This document shows, one piece after another, positions 27,804 to 36,589 of a stretch of 64,000 bases of DNA (its first letter is position 1; each line of letters opens with the position of its first letter). The stretch is from Acidobacteriota bacterium (lineage in GTDB: Bacteria > Acidobacteriota > Terriglobia > Terriglobales > Acidobacteriaceae). Position numbers and translations under genes: made by a program. The stretch is taken from positions 124,001 through 188,000 of the forward strand of contig JAJXZT010000049.1 in the NCBI GenBank assembly GCA_021779935.1, in the 5' to 3' direction. The notes under the pieces were generated by a model. It searched no databases, had not been told where the DNA came from, and saw only the letters and a list, made by a program, of their open reading frames with translations.

Positions 27804-29000
27804 ATGGGCACCGATCGCGTGTTGATTTTCGATACTACCCTGCGGGATGGCGAGCAGTCTCCCGGATGCAGCATGACTGTCGACGAGAAGATGACACTGG
27901 CACGAAAGTTGGAAACTCTCGGAGTCGACGTGCTTGAAGCCGGGTTTCCCGTCGCGTCGCAGGGGGACTTCGAAGCCGTGCAGCGCATCGCACGCGAAAT
28001 TCGCGGACCTCGCATCGCTGCCCTGGCTCGTTGCAAGCGCGAAGACATTGCTCTCGCCTGGGACGCACTGCGCGAAGCACGCCATCCGCGTATTCACATA
28101 TTCCTCGCCACCTCGGACATCCATCTTGCCTTCAAGCTGAAAATCACCCGTGCCGATGCCTTGCAGCATGCGGCCGAGTGCGTAGCCTACGCAAAGTCTC
28201 TCTGCGACGACGTCGAGTTTTCGCCGGAAGATGCCACTCGCTCCGACGTGGAGTTTCTGTGCCGCGTGCTTGAAGTCGCCGTCGAAGCGGGAGCCACCAC
28301 GCTCAATATTCCTGACACCGTCGGCTACACTACTCCCACGGAATACGGTGAACTGATTCGCACCATCCGCCAGCGCGTGCGGGGCATCGAGAAGGCGACC
28401 ATCTCTGTTCACTGCCACAACGATCTCGGTCTCGCCGTCGCGAACTCACTGGCTGGTGTGGAAGCCGGGGCGCGTCAAATCGAGTGCACCATCAATGGCA
28501 TCGGCGAGCGCGCCGGCAATGCGGCCCTGGAAGAAGTCGTAATGGCCATGCATGTCCGCGCCGATCGCCTGCCCTTCACCACCGGTATTCAGAAGCAGGA
28601 AATCTACTCGGTCAGCCAGGCGCTCTCGGAGATTACCGGTTCACAAGTGCAGCCCAACAAAGCCATCGTCGGACGTAACGCCTTTGCGCACGAGGCTGGC
28701 ATTCACCAGCACGGTGTACTCAGCAATCCCCTGTGCTACGAAATCATGACACCGGAGTCCGTCGGCGTTTCCGCCAATCACCTGGTGCTCGGCAAGCACT
28801 CCGGACGCCATGCCCTCCACATGCGCTTCCACGAGCTTGGTTATGAGCTGACCAAACAGGACCTCCAGGGCGTCTATGAACGCTTCATTCAACTTGCCGA
28901 CCGCAAGAAGCGCATCTACGATCAGGATTTGATCTCGCTCCTTGCGAATCGTCCTCCGCAGGATCACTCGCAGGGACAATCGGTGGCGGTGATGCAATGA
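27804..29000 (+). CDS. leuA: 2-isopropylmalate synthase lacking the C-terminal regulatory domain
   Basis: The 398-residue enzyme condenses acetyl-CoA and 2-oxoisovalerate. The HMGL-like TIM barrel starts with [24 protein letters not shown] holds metal ligands; GIGERAGNA and [15 protein letters not shown] are LeuA-type. Typical LeuA is over 500 residues because of a C-terminal leucine-binding dimer domain; that domain is missing here and the next gene starts at once. It may be leucine-insensitive, with control moved to the LysR protein. Homocitrate or citramalate synthase are alternatives, but the leuBCD context favours LeuA. GGAGG lies before ATG 27804. Confidence 0.92.
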   Translation: MGTDRVLIFDTTLRDGEQSPGCSMTVDEKMTLARKLETLGVDVLEAGFPVASQGDFEAVQRIAREIRGPRIAALARCKREDIALAWDALREARHPRIHIFLATSDIHLAFKLKITRADALQHAAECVAYAKSLCDDVEFSPEDATRSDVEFLCRVLEVAVEAGATTLNIPDTVGYTTPTEYGELIRTIRQRVRGIEKATISVHCHNDLGLAVANSLAGVEAGARQIECTINGIGERAGNAALEEVVMAMHVRADRLPFTTGIQKQEIYSVSQALSEITGSQVQPNKAIVGRNAFAHEAGIHQHGVLSNPLCYEIMTPESVGVSANHLVLGKHSGRHALHMRFHELGYELTKQDLQGVYERFIQLADRKKRIYDQDLISLLANRPPQDHSQGQSVAVMQ

Positions 29001-30100
29001 AGTTGCGGATCACGGTTCTCCCCGGAGACGGAGTTGGACCTGAAGTAACGCAGGAAGCGGTGGGCATCCTGCGAACGGTTGCGGACATCAACGGTTACAA
29101 CTTTGAATTCAATGAGTGTCCGATCGGCGGTGCGGCCATCGTCGCAGAAGGCCATCCATTTCCGCGCAAGACAATGGATGCCTGCCTGGACAGTGATGCC
29201 GTGTTGCTCGGTGCGGTTGGCGGCCCCGGCTTTGACTCGCTTTCTCCGCAGCAGAGACCGGAGGCCGGCCTTTTGCAGCTCCGCAAGGCGCTTGGCGGAT
29301 TCGCCAATCTTCGTCCTGCGGTTGCCTACGACTCCATCGCCGCGTCGTCACCCCTTCGCCCGGAAATTCTGAAGGACGCCAACGTGCTATTCGTTCGTGA
29401 GTTGCTGGGCGGTCTTTACTTTGGCGAACCGCGTGGTGTCGACGACGCTTACGAAAACGGCTACAACACCATGCGCTATTCAGCGGAAGAAGTTCGCCGT
29501 GTCGCAAAGGTAGCCTTCGGACTCGCTCGCGGTCGCCGCCAGAAGCTCACATCGGTTGATAAGGCGAATGTGCTGGAAACTTCGCGTCTCTGGCGAAAGG
29601 TCGTCAACGACGTTGCGCGCGACTATCCCGACGTCACGCTGGAACATTGCCTGGTGGATTCGTTCGCGATGCAACTGATCCTTGATCCCCGGCGCTTCGA
29701 TGTCGTCGTCACCGAGAATCTCTTTGGCGACATCCTCTCCGATGAAGCTTCCGTCATCAGCGGCTCTCTTGGCATGCTCGCTTCGGCCACCATCGGCGGC
29801 GCCATCGATCTTTACGAGCCTGTCCACGGTTCCGCGCCTGACATTGCAGGGAAGGGAATTGCCAACCCCCTTGGCGCGATTGCTTCCGCGGCGATGCTGC
29901 TGCGGCACACCGCCAAGCTTGAACACGATGCCGCCGATATCGAGTCGGCAATCGTCGCGATTCTTGACTCGGGGCTCGTAACGCCTGATCTGCAAACTGC
30001 CGGCGGTCGTGGTACTGCGCACACGCAGGAAGTTGGCTGTGCCGTGGAGCGAATGGTTGCCGATCTACTTAATCGCCGCATGGCCTATCATGCAGTGTAG
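28997..30100 (+). CDS. leuB: 3-isopropylmalate dehydrogenase
   Basis: The 367-residue NAD-dependent oxidative decarboxylase starts in an ATGA overlap with leuA. It shows [10 protein letters not shown] at the N-terminus, the [14 protein letters not shown] loop of IPMDH rather than isocitrate dehydrogenase, the metal/substrate region [14 protein letters not shown], and [23 protein letters not shown]. Third step of leucine synthesis. Confidence 0.96.
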   Translation: MKLRITVLPGDGVGPEVTQEAVGILRTVADINGYNFEFNECPIGGAAIVAEGHPFPRKTMDACLDSDAVLLGAVGGPGFDSLSPQQRPEAGLLQLRKALGGFANLRPAVAYDSIAASSPLRPEILKDANVLFVRELLGGLYFGEPRGVDDAYENGYNTMRYSAEEVRRVAKVAFGLARGRRQKLTSVDKANVLETSRLWRKVVNDVARDYPDVTLEHCLVDSFAMQLILDPRRFDVVVTENLFGDILSDEASVISGSLGMLASATIGGAIDLYEPVHGSAPDIAGKGIANPLGAIASAAMLLRHTAKLEHDAADIESAIVAILDSGLVTPDLQTAGGRGTAHTQEVGCAVERMVADLLNRRMAYHAV

Positions 30101-30105
30101 TCATC

Positions 30106-31524
30106 ATGCCGAATCCAAAGACGCTATTCGAAAAAATCTGGGAGCAGCATCTCGTCCGTCAAGCTGAGGGCGAGCCCGCGCTGCTTTATATCGACCTGCA
30201 TCTCGTTCACGAAGTCACCTCGCCTCAGGCGTTTGAAGGGCTTCGTATCAACGGTCGCAAAGTCCGGCGTCCCGATCTCACCGTCGCCACCGTTGACCAC
30301 AATGTCCCTACCACGGCTGCCGATCGATTCGATATCAAGGATCTTGTCGCCGCCCGTCAGGTCGAGGCTCTTCGCACGAACTGCGCGGAAAACAACATTC
30401 GTCTTTTCGATATTGGTTCCGTCGAGCAGGGAATCGTGCATGTCATCGGTCCCGAACTTGGACTCACGCGCCCCGGCATGACGATTGTTTGCGGTGACAG
30501 CCACACCAGCACGCACGGCGCATTCGGCGCTCTCGCCTTCGGCATCGGAACCTCGGAGGTCGAACACGTGCTCGCCACCCAATGTCTCCTGCAGCAGATG
30601 CCTAAAACCATGCGCGTCGAGGTCAGTGGCAAGTTGCCCGAGGGTGTCACGGCAAAGGATCTTGCGCTCGGAATCATCGGACGTATCGGGACCGACGGCG
30701 GTACCGGCTACGTCATCGAGTACGCCGGCGAAGCCATCCGTGCGCTTTCGATGGAATCGCGAATGACGCTTTGCAACATGAGCATCGAGTCCGGCGCGCG
30801 TGCCGGCATGGTCGCTCCCGACGAGACTGCTTTCCGTTATCTCGAAGGCCGCCGATTTGCGCCCAAGGGTGCGGAGTGGGACGCAGCCCTTGCGCATTGG
30901 AAATCGCTTGCTACCGATCCGGGTGCTGCATACGACCGCGTCGTGGAAATCGATGCCGCGTTGCTGACGCCTTATGTCACGTGGGGCACTAACCCCGGCA
31001 TGGTGGCGCCAATTACCGGGAGTGTCCCCGATCCCGCGAACGCCACATCCGATGCCGAGAGCGTTTCGATTCGTCGAGCCCTCGAATACATGGATCTGCG
31101 TCCTGGCACACAGCTTGCCGATGTCGCTGTTGATCGTGTCTTCATCGGTTCGTGCACCAACGCGCGCATCGAGGATCTTCGCGCCGCCGCCCGTGTGCTT
31201 CGCGGACATCACGTTCACCCCAAGGTGCGCGTCATGGTCGTCCCAGGTTCGCAAACAGTAAAGGCCGCCGCCGAGCAGGAAGGTCTCGACCGCATCTTTA
31301 AGGACGCCGGTGCCGAGTGGCGCGAATCCGGTTGTTCCATGTGTCTCGGCATGAACCCGGACACTCTTTCTCCCGGCGAGCGCTGCGCCAGCACCAGCAA
31401 TCGCAACTTCGAAGGCCGGCAGGGAAGAGGCGGACGCACGCACCTCGTCAGTCCATCCATGGCTGCCGCCGCTGCCGTGATGGGCCACTTCACCGATGTT
31501 CGTAGCTGGGATTACAAGGACTGA
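30106..31524 (+). CDS. leuC: 3-isopropylmalate dehydratase large subunit
   Basis: The 472-residue aconitase-family subunit binds a [4Fe-4S] cluster. One ligand Cys is in [14 protein letters not shown] and the CxxC pair is in [20 protein letters not shown] and [20 protein letters not shown] are conserved substrate and cluster-side segments. Bacterial-type length. It lies between leuB (5 bp) and leuD (3 bp). Confidence 0.97.
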   Translation: MPNPKTLFEKIWEQHLVRQAEGEPALLYIDLHLVHEVTSPQAFEGLRINGRKVRRPDLTVATVDHNVPTTAADRFDIKDLVAARQVEALRTNCAENNIRLFDIGSVEQGIVHVIGPELGLTRPGMTIVCGDSHTSTHGAFGALAFGIGTSEVEHVLATQCLLQQMPKTMRVEVSGKLPEGVTAKDLALGIIGRIGTDGGTGYVIEYAGEAIRALSMESRMTLCNMSIESGARAGMVAPDETAFRYLEGRRFAPKGAEWDAALAHWKSLATDPGAAYDRVVEIDAALLTPYVTWGTNPGMVAPITGSVPDPANATSDAESVSIRRALEYMDLRPGTQLADVAVDRVFIGSCTNARIEDLRAAARVLRGHHVHPKVRVMVVPGSQTVKAAAEQEGLDRIFKDAGAEWRESGCSMCLGMNPDTLSPGERCASTSNRNFEGRQGRGGRTHLVSPSMAAAAAVMGHFTDVRSWDYKD

Positions 31525-31527
31525 GTC

Positions 31528-32142
31528 ATGCAACCACTGCGCGTACACAAGGGACTCGTTGCTCCGCTCAATCGCTCCAATGTTGATACGGACCAGATTA
31601 TTCCGAAGCAGTTTCTCAAGCGCATTGAGCGCACCGGCTACGGCGACTTTCTTTTTTACGACTGGCGTTTGTGCGCCGATGGTTCGCCGGACCCCGGCTT
31701 CGTGCTCAACTCGCCTCGCTACAAGGGAGCCAGCATCCTTGTTGCCGGTCGCAACTTCGGCTGTGGTTCTTCGCGCGAACATGCTGCCTGGGCGCTCTCC
31801 GACTTCGGCTTCCGCGTCGTCATCGCGCCATCGTTTGCGGATATTTTTCTTTCAAACTGTTCGAAGAACGGGATGCTGACCGTTGTTCTTCCCGAGGATT
31901 CGGTTGCGCACCTTTTGCAGAATGCAGAAGCAAAACAGAATTACGAACTGACCGTCGACGTCGAGAAGGCGACTGTTTCCGATGCATTCGGATTCGCGGC
32001 TGCTTTCCCCATCGATCCCTTCAAGCAGTACTGTCTCCTGAATGGCCTCGACGATATTGGCCTCACGCTGCGCCATCAGGATGACATCGCTCGCTTTGAA
32101 ATCGCCCGTCCGTCGTGGCTTTCGGGTGTGGGCGGCTCGTAA
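31528..32142 (+). CDS. leuD: 3-isopropylmalate dehydratase small subunit
   Basis: The 204-residue swivel-domain partner of LeuC. NVDTDQIIPKQFLKRIERTG near the N-terminus and GRNFGCGSSREHAAWAL are the family signatures. Last gene of leuABCD; no terminator is evident before the methionine operon promoter at 32171. Confidence 0.96.
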   Translation: MQPLRVHKGLVAPLNRSNVDTDQIIPKQFLKRIERTGYGDFLFYDWRLCADGSPDPGFVLNSPRYKGASILVAGRNFGCGSSREHAAWALSDFGFRVVIAPSFADIFLSNCSKNGMLTVVLPEDSVAHLLQNAEAKQNYELTVDVEKATVSDAFGFAAAFPIDPFKQYCLLNGLDDIGLTLRHQDDIARFEIARPSWLSGVGGS

Positions 32143-32170
32143 TGCTTCCGGGGATGCGCGAAAAGAGGAT

Positions 32171-32198
32171 TTGACAAATTCGATCGTCCTGCTAAAAT
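32171..32198 (+). promoter_or_regulatory. Sigma-70 promoter of the methionine operon
   Basis: TTGACA (32171-32176), a 16-base spacer, and TAAAAT (32193-32198). The -35 is perfect and the -10 has five of six consensus bases. Transcription would begin near 32205, about 34 bases before the leader-peptide ATG. Confidence 0.75.
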
Positions 32199-32238
32199 TC
32201 TTGTCACTGACCTGTGTGACGCGGTCGGAATCAAAGTT

Positions 32239-32319
32239 ATGCTTCACTTGCTCAGCAACTCGCGAATGCCTATGGCCATGTGCACCCCAGGTGGTGTCAT
32301 GCCGGCGTCGGGAGTCTGA
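32239..32319 (+). CDS. Met-rich leader peptide of the methionine operon
   Basis: A 26-codon frame from ATG 32239 to TGA 32317-32319 has five Met, three in alternate positions (M10, M12, M14), followed by Cys15 and a later M21. No Trp and few charged residues are present. It lies between a strong promoter and an intrinsic terminator ahead of methionine-synthesis genes, so it fits a leader peptide sensing Met-tRNA (or formyl-Met/Cys supply). Only a weak GGA precedes the ATG. Confidence 0.7.
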   Translation: MLHLLSNSRMPMAMCTPGGVMPASGV

Positions 32320-32386
32320 GTAAACACAAATCTCCCTTCACTGAGCGGCCGCCTGGGGGTTCCCAACTGGCGGCGGTTTTGTTTTT
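32245..32386 (+). promoter_or_regulatory. Methionine attenuator with alternative pairings
   Basis: CACTTG (32245-32250) can pair with CAGGTG (32288-32293). CCCCAGGTGG (32285-32294) can instead pair over ten bases, one of them a wobble, with CCGCCTGGGG (32349-32358), the 5' arm of the terminator. A ribosome stalled at Met10-Met14 would cover the first strand, free the second, and so favour antitermination. This is the 1:2 / 2:3 / 3:4 logic of classical attenuators. Pairings were found by eye only. Confidence 0.65.
32348..32386 (+). terminator. Intrinsic terminator of the methionine attenuator
   Basis: GCCGCC (32348-32353) pairs with GGCGGC (32369-32374). Inside, TGGG (32354-32357) pairs with CCCA (32362-32365) around a GGTT loop, with a three-base bulge. 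GGTTTTGTTTTT follows. The tail resembles that of the threonine attenuator. Confidence 0.8.
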
Positions 32387-32424
32387 AGCCACTTTTCGCT
32401 CAATAGCCTCGAAGGGAGACTACC

Positions 32425-33639
32425 TTGTCATCCGACAAAGATTTTCGTGTATCCACGCTCGCCATTCACGGCGGGCTCTCGCCTGATTCGGCCACCGGCG
32501 CGATCCTCACTCCGATTTATCAGTCCACAACGTTTGTGCAGGAAGCTGTTGGCGTGCACAAGGGCTTCACCTACTCGCGCGCGGCGAACCCCACCGTGGA
32601 CGCGCTTGAACGTGCACTCGGTGCGCTCGAGCACACTCCGCCCGCGGTTTGCTTCGCAACTGGCATGGCCGCCATCGCGACTCTTTGTCTGTCGGTGCTC
32701 AAGTCCGGCGATCACGCCGTGCTTGGCGATGTCGTCTATGGTGGCACGGTTCGCCTCTTCCAGCAGGTGCTTGAAGGCCTCGACATTTCGTGCACATTCG
32801 TCGATGCTGCCGATCCACAGCAGGTGGAAGACGCCATCACCGCTAAGACGAAGCTCGTGCTTGTCGAATCTCCCGGCAATCCGACGCTCAAGCTTTGCGA
32901 CATTGCCGCCATCGCTTCCATCACCCGTCGCAAGGGCGTACTTCTCGCCGTTGACAATACGTTTCTCACTCCCGTCGTGCAGAAGCCGCTCGAACTCGGT
33001 GCTGATATCGAGGTTCTTTCCACCACCAAGTACATCGAGGGCCACAACTCAACCGTCGGTGGATCGCTCGCAACGCGCGATCAGAAACTTCTTGACCGCT
33101 TCCGCCTCATTCGCAAAACGCTCGGATGTATTCAGTCGCCCTTCGAGTCGTGGCTGACTCTTCGCGGACTCAAGACTCTTCCGGCCCGCATCAAACTTCA
33201 TTCTGAGAACGCATTGGCGGTCGCTCAATGGTTGGAGAAACATCCTGCCGTCGCGCGCGTGTATTACCCCGGGCTTGATTCCTTCCCGCAAAAAGCTCTT
33301 GCGGAACGCCAGCAATCGCTTCCCGGCGGCATGATCGCTTTTGAACTGAAGGCCGGCTCTCCGGCGGCGATTGCCCTGATGAATACCGTGAAGCTCTGTT
33401 CTCTTGCTGAAAATCTTGGCGCGGTCGAAACCCTCATTACGCATCCGGCCTCCATGACGCATGCCGACGTGGCTCCCGCCAAGCGCGAGGCCATCGGAAT
33501 CACCGAAGGTTTGATCCGGCTCTCCGTCGGGCTTGAAGCTCCGGAGGACATCATCGCCGATCTCGAAAGTGCGTTAGCGGAAGTTGCCGGCAAGGATGCC
33601 GCAGTTGTGGGAGGAGACAAATGCGTCGCTACCCGATAA
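32425..33639 (+). CDS. metB: Cystathionine gamma-synthase / O-acylhomoserine sulfhydrylase family
   Basis: The 404-residue PLP enzyme of the Cys/Met-metabolism family starts at TTG 32425 after AAGGGAG. YSRAANPTVDALERALGALE and the PLP-lysine site STTKYIEGHNSTVGG are clear. It replaces the acyl group of homoserine with cysteine (MetB) or sulfide (MetZ). With a metC-type gene two genes downstream, the transsulfuration role is more likely. It is the first structural gene after the Met attenuator and overlaps the next gene by 19 bases. Confidence 0.88.
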   Translation: MSSDKDFRVSTLAIHGGLSPDSATGAILTPIYQSTTFVQEAVGVHKGFTYSRAANPTVDALERALGALEHTPPAVCFATGMAAIATLCLSVLKSGDHAVLGDVVYGGTVRLFQQVLEGLDISCTFVDAADPQQVEDAITAKTKLVLVESPGNPTLKLCDIAAIASITRRKGVLLAVDNTFLTPVVQKPLELGADIEVLSTTKYIEGHNSTVGGSLATRDQKLLDRFRLIRKTLGCIQSPFESWLTLRGLKTLPARIKLHSENALAVAQWLEKHPAVARVYYPGLDSFPQKALAERQQSLPGGMIAFELKAGSPAAIALMNTVKLCSLAENLGAVETLITHPASMTHADVAPAKREAIGITEGLIRLSVGLEAPEDIIADLESALAEVAGKDAAVVGGDKCVATR

Positions 33640-35351
33640 TCGTTCTCAAGTTCGGCAGCTCCGTGCTGCGAAAAGAAGAAGATCTCGCGCACGCCGTGCA
33701 CGAAATCTACCGCTGGGTGCGCCAGGGGCAGCGAGTAATCGCCGTCGTCTCCGCCATCGGATCATCCACCAACCAACTGCTCGCGCAATCGCAGGCCTAC
33801 GGAGACCGCATCAACGAGCATGCCATTGCCGCCCTCGTCTCCACCGGAGAGGCGCAATCATCCGCGCTGCTCGCGCTCGCGCTCGATCGCGCTGGCGTGC
33901 CGGCGTCCATTTTTGACGAGTCACGTCTCGGTCTGCGGGCCGAGGGTGCCGTGCTCGACTCGGAACCCGTCAGTCTCGATGCGGAAGCGGTCTTCCGCTC
34001 ACTGGAGAAGCACGCTGTCGTTGTAGTCCCCGGATTCGTGGGGCGCCAGCACGATGGCAGCATTTGTCTCCTCGGGCGTGGCGGGTCCGATCTCACTGCC
34101 GTCTTCGTCGCGCAGCAACTTGGCGCGGAGCGATGTCGCTTGATCAAGGATGTCGATGGAGTCTTCGAGTCCGATCCCGCTCTCGGAAAATATCCCCGCC
34201 GTTACCGTTTCATTCACTTCGCCGAAGCCCGCAAGATTGCTGGCCGTCTCGTACAGGCCAAGGCAATCGATTACGCCGCCCATCATCACCTGCCGATTGA
34301 AGTTGCGACCCTTGGTTCCACTTCGCCAACTACGATCAATGACAGCGCGCCGATCTTCTACACCGATCGCACGGACCTTCCGCAAGTGCGTGTTGGGTTG
34401 CTCGGTGCGGGCACGGTTGGCCTCGGCGTTTACCGTCGTCTGTCTGAAATTCCAGACTACTTCGACGTCGTCAAAGTTGCAGTTCGCAACGTCGTTCGCC
34501 ATCGCGATATCCCGCGTGAACTGCTTACCGACGACCCGTGGCAGGTAGTTGAGAGCGATTGTGATCTTGTCATCGAGTTGATTGGCGGCCTCTCTCCTGC
34601 TGCGGAATTGATTGAAGCTGCGCTTCGCTCCGGCAAGCACGTCATTACTGCAAACAAACTGGTCATCGCACACAAGGGCCAGGAGCTTCGCCACATCGCT
34701 GCTGAAAAGGGTGTCGCATTGCTCTACTCGGCCGCCGTTGGCGGAGCCGTTCCAATGCTGGAAGAGGTAAGTCGCCTCGCGCTTGATGCATCGATTCATC
34801 GCGTGCAGGGAGTCATCAACGGCACCACGAACTTTGTCCTTGATCGCATCGCCGAAGGTTTCGATCCCGACGAAGCTCTGTGTGAAGCGCAGCGCCTTGG
34901 ATTTGCCGAGCAGGATCCCAGTTCCGATCTTGACGGTCGCGACGCCGCTCATAAACTTTCTCTGCTCGCCCACAGCGCCTTCGGTGCGTGGATTGAGCCT
35001 GGGGAGATCGCGCGCACGGGGATCGAAGGCCTCGACGTCGAATTTATTCGCGACGCCACTGCATCCGGTCGAGTCGTGCGGCTCATCGGTGAAGTCGAGC
35101 GCCACGCAGACGGAATCCGTGCGCGAGTCGCCCCTGCTGCCGTTGACGCCGGCGATCCTCTCGCCAACACGCGCAACGAAGAAAACTGCCTTGTTGTTCA
35201 TTCCGCATCCGGGGAATTGCTCCAGGTACGCGGCAAGGGTGCTGGCCGTTGGCCCACCACGGAAGCCGTCATCGGCGACATCTTCGAACTGCATCGCTCG
35301 GGCAAACTACGCCCAGCTTCGCTGTCGATTGCAGAGCGGAGGATCTCGTGA
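33621..35351 (+). CDS. Fused aspartokinase-homoserine dehydrogenase without ACT domains
   Basis: The 576-residue bifunctional enzyme has an aspartokinase domain at about 1-245 (VLKFGSSVLR, ALVSTGEAQSSALLA, LLGRGGSDLTA, LIKDVDGVFESDP). This is joined almost directly to a homoserine dehydrogenase at about 255-576 (GAGTVG 262-267, GKHVITANKLVIA, VQGVINGTTNFVLDRI). Enterobacterial ThrA/MetL are about 810-820 residues because a regulatory ACT region separates the halves; none fits here. Feedback inhibition may therefore be absent and control transcriptional. GGAGGAG precedes ATG 33621. It is the middle gene of the Met operon. Confidence 0.93.
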   Translation: MRRYPIIVLKFGSSVLRKEEDLAHAVHEIYRWVRQGQRVIAVVSAIGSSTNQLLAQSQAYGDRINEHAIAALVSTGEAQSSALLALALDRAGVPASIFDESRLGLRAEGAVLDSEPVSLDAEAVFRSLEKHAVVVVPGFVGRQHDGSICLLGRGGSDLTAVFVAQQLGAERCRLIKDVDGVFESDPALGKYPRRYRFIHFAEARKIAGRLVQAKAIDYAAHHHLPIEVATLGSTSPTTINDSAPIFYTDRTDLPQVRVGLLGAGTVGLGVYRRLSEIPDYFDVVKVAVRNVVRHRDIPRELLTDDPWQVVESDCDLVIELIGGLSPAAELIEAALRSGKHVITANKLVIAHKGQELRHIAAEKGVALLYSAAVGGAVPMLEEVSRLALDASIHRVQGVINGTTNFVLDRIAEGFDPDEALCEAQRLGFAEQDPSSDLDGRDAAHKLSLLAHSAFGAWIEPGEIARTGIEGLDVEFIRDATASGRVVRLIGEVERHADGIRARVAPAAVDAGDPLANTRNEENCLVVHSASGELLQVRGKGAGRWPTTEAVIGDIFELHRSGKLRPASLSIAERRIS

Positions 35352-36547
35352 AATTCGCAACCCGTCTTCTTAACTTCGATGCCTGTCCCGGCGATCCCTA
35401 TCGTCCCGTGGCCACGCCCATCTATCAGACTGCGACTTTCGAGCAGGAGCGTGCTGACGGATTTGGCCCTTACGATTACTCGCGCAGCGGCAATCCCACT
35501 CGCAGTGTTGTCGAGGAGCAGTTGGCGCGACTGGAGAACGCATCGCGTGCATTTTGTTTTGCCAGCGGATTAGCTGCCATCACTGCTGTCACGCGCCTGC
35601 TCGCCTCGGGTGAAGAAATACTTGCCGGCGATGATCTCTATGGCGGTTCTTATCGTCTCTTCTCGCGCATACTCAGCCGCACTGGCATCGGCGTTCGCTA
35701 TGCCGATGCCTGCAATCTCACGGCTTTTCGCGATGCATTCACGCCGGCAACCAAGCTCGTCTATATTGAGTCTCCAACCAATCCACTGCTGCGCATTGCG
35801 GACATTCCCGCACTTGCCGAACTAGCTCATCGACATGGCGCGTTGTTGTGCGTCGACAACAGCGCAATGTCGCCGTATCTCCAGAATCCTCTCGACCTCG
35901 ACGCCGACATCGTGCTTCACTCGGCGACGAAATACCTTTGCGGACACAGCGACGTCACTGCCGGTGTTGTCGCCGTCAGCGACCCCGAACTTGCCGAGCA
36001 GATTTACTTCCTGCAGAATGGCGAAGGCAGCGCTCTTGGTCCGTTTGATTCCTATCTCCTGTTGCGCGGATTGAAAACTCTCAAACTCCGTCTCGATTGC
36101 CAGCAGCGCAACGCGCAATACGTTGCAGAGTTCCTTGCTTCTCATCCGCTCGTGCAAAAGGTGCACTATCCCGGACTCGCCAGCCATCCCGGCCATGCGC
36201 TCCACGCTACGCAGGCCCGCGGCGCCGGAGCTGTCATTAGTTTTGAGACTGGCTCTTACGAGTTCTCCCGCCGGTTCGTGGAGGCCGTAAAGCTCTTCCA
36301 CATCACCGTGAGTTTCGGCAGTGTTAACAGTTCTATAAGCCTGCCGGGATGCATGTCCCATGCCAGCATTCCTGCGGAAGTGCGCGCCGCCCGTTCGCTC
36401 GCTTTGGATCTTGTCCGTCTCTCCATCGGTATCGAGGATGAGTCCGACCTGGTCGCGGATCTTGCTTCCGCTTTCGAGTATGCCAGCAGTGGAACTGCGG
36501 CGGCTCCGGCGGTCAGGACTCGGGGTCCCGTAGTTGATTTGGACTAG
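35348..36547 (+). CDS. metC: Cystathionine beta-lyase-type PLP enzyme
   Basis: The 399-residue protein starts at GTG 35348 (GTGA overlap with the previous stop, GGAGG upstream); an upstream in-frame extension lies inside the previous gene. YDYSRSGNPTRSVVEEQLA and SATKYLCGHSDVTAGVV (PLP lysine in SATKY) resemble beta-lyases of the plant/Bacillus type more than gamma-synthases. It would split cystathionine to homocysteine, completing transsulfuration after MetB. An O-acetylhomoserine sulfhydrylase activity cannot be excluded. Confidence 0.85.
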   Translation: MKFATRLLNFDACPGDPYRPVATPIYQTATFEQERADGFGPYDYSRSGNPTRSVVEEQLARLENASRAFCFASGLAAITAVTRLLASGEEILAGDDLYGGSYRLFSRILSRTGIGVRYADACNLTAFRDAFTPATKLVYIESPTNPLLRIADIPALAELAHRHGALLCVDNSAMSPYLQNPLDLDADIVLHSATKYLCGHSDVTAGVVAVSDPELAEQIYFLQNGEGSALGPFDSYLLLRGLKTLKLRLDCQQRNAQYVAEFLASHPLVQKVHYPGLASHPGHALHATQARGAGAVISFETGSYEFSRRFVEAVKLFHITVSFGSVNSSISLPGCMSHASIPAEVRAARSLALDLVRLSIGIEDESDLVADLASAFEYASSGTAAAPAVRTRGPVVDLD

Positions 36548-36589
36548 GTATGCGCCGTGCGGCCCTTGCGTTCCTGCGAATCAAATATC

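Noticed and set aside
30124-31782. 552-codon minus-strand frame opposite leuC/leuD
   Set aside because: Shadow of leuC and leuD; no recognisable domain and no ribosome site.
32199-32424. SAM riboswitch before metB
   Set aside because: No SAM-I, SAM-II or SAM-IV-like core was recognised, whereas the leader ORF and alternative pairings explain the terminator. A covariance-model search would settle it.
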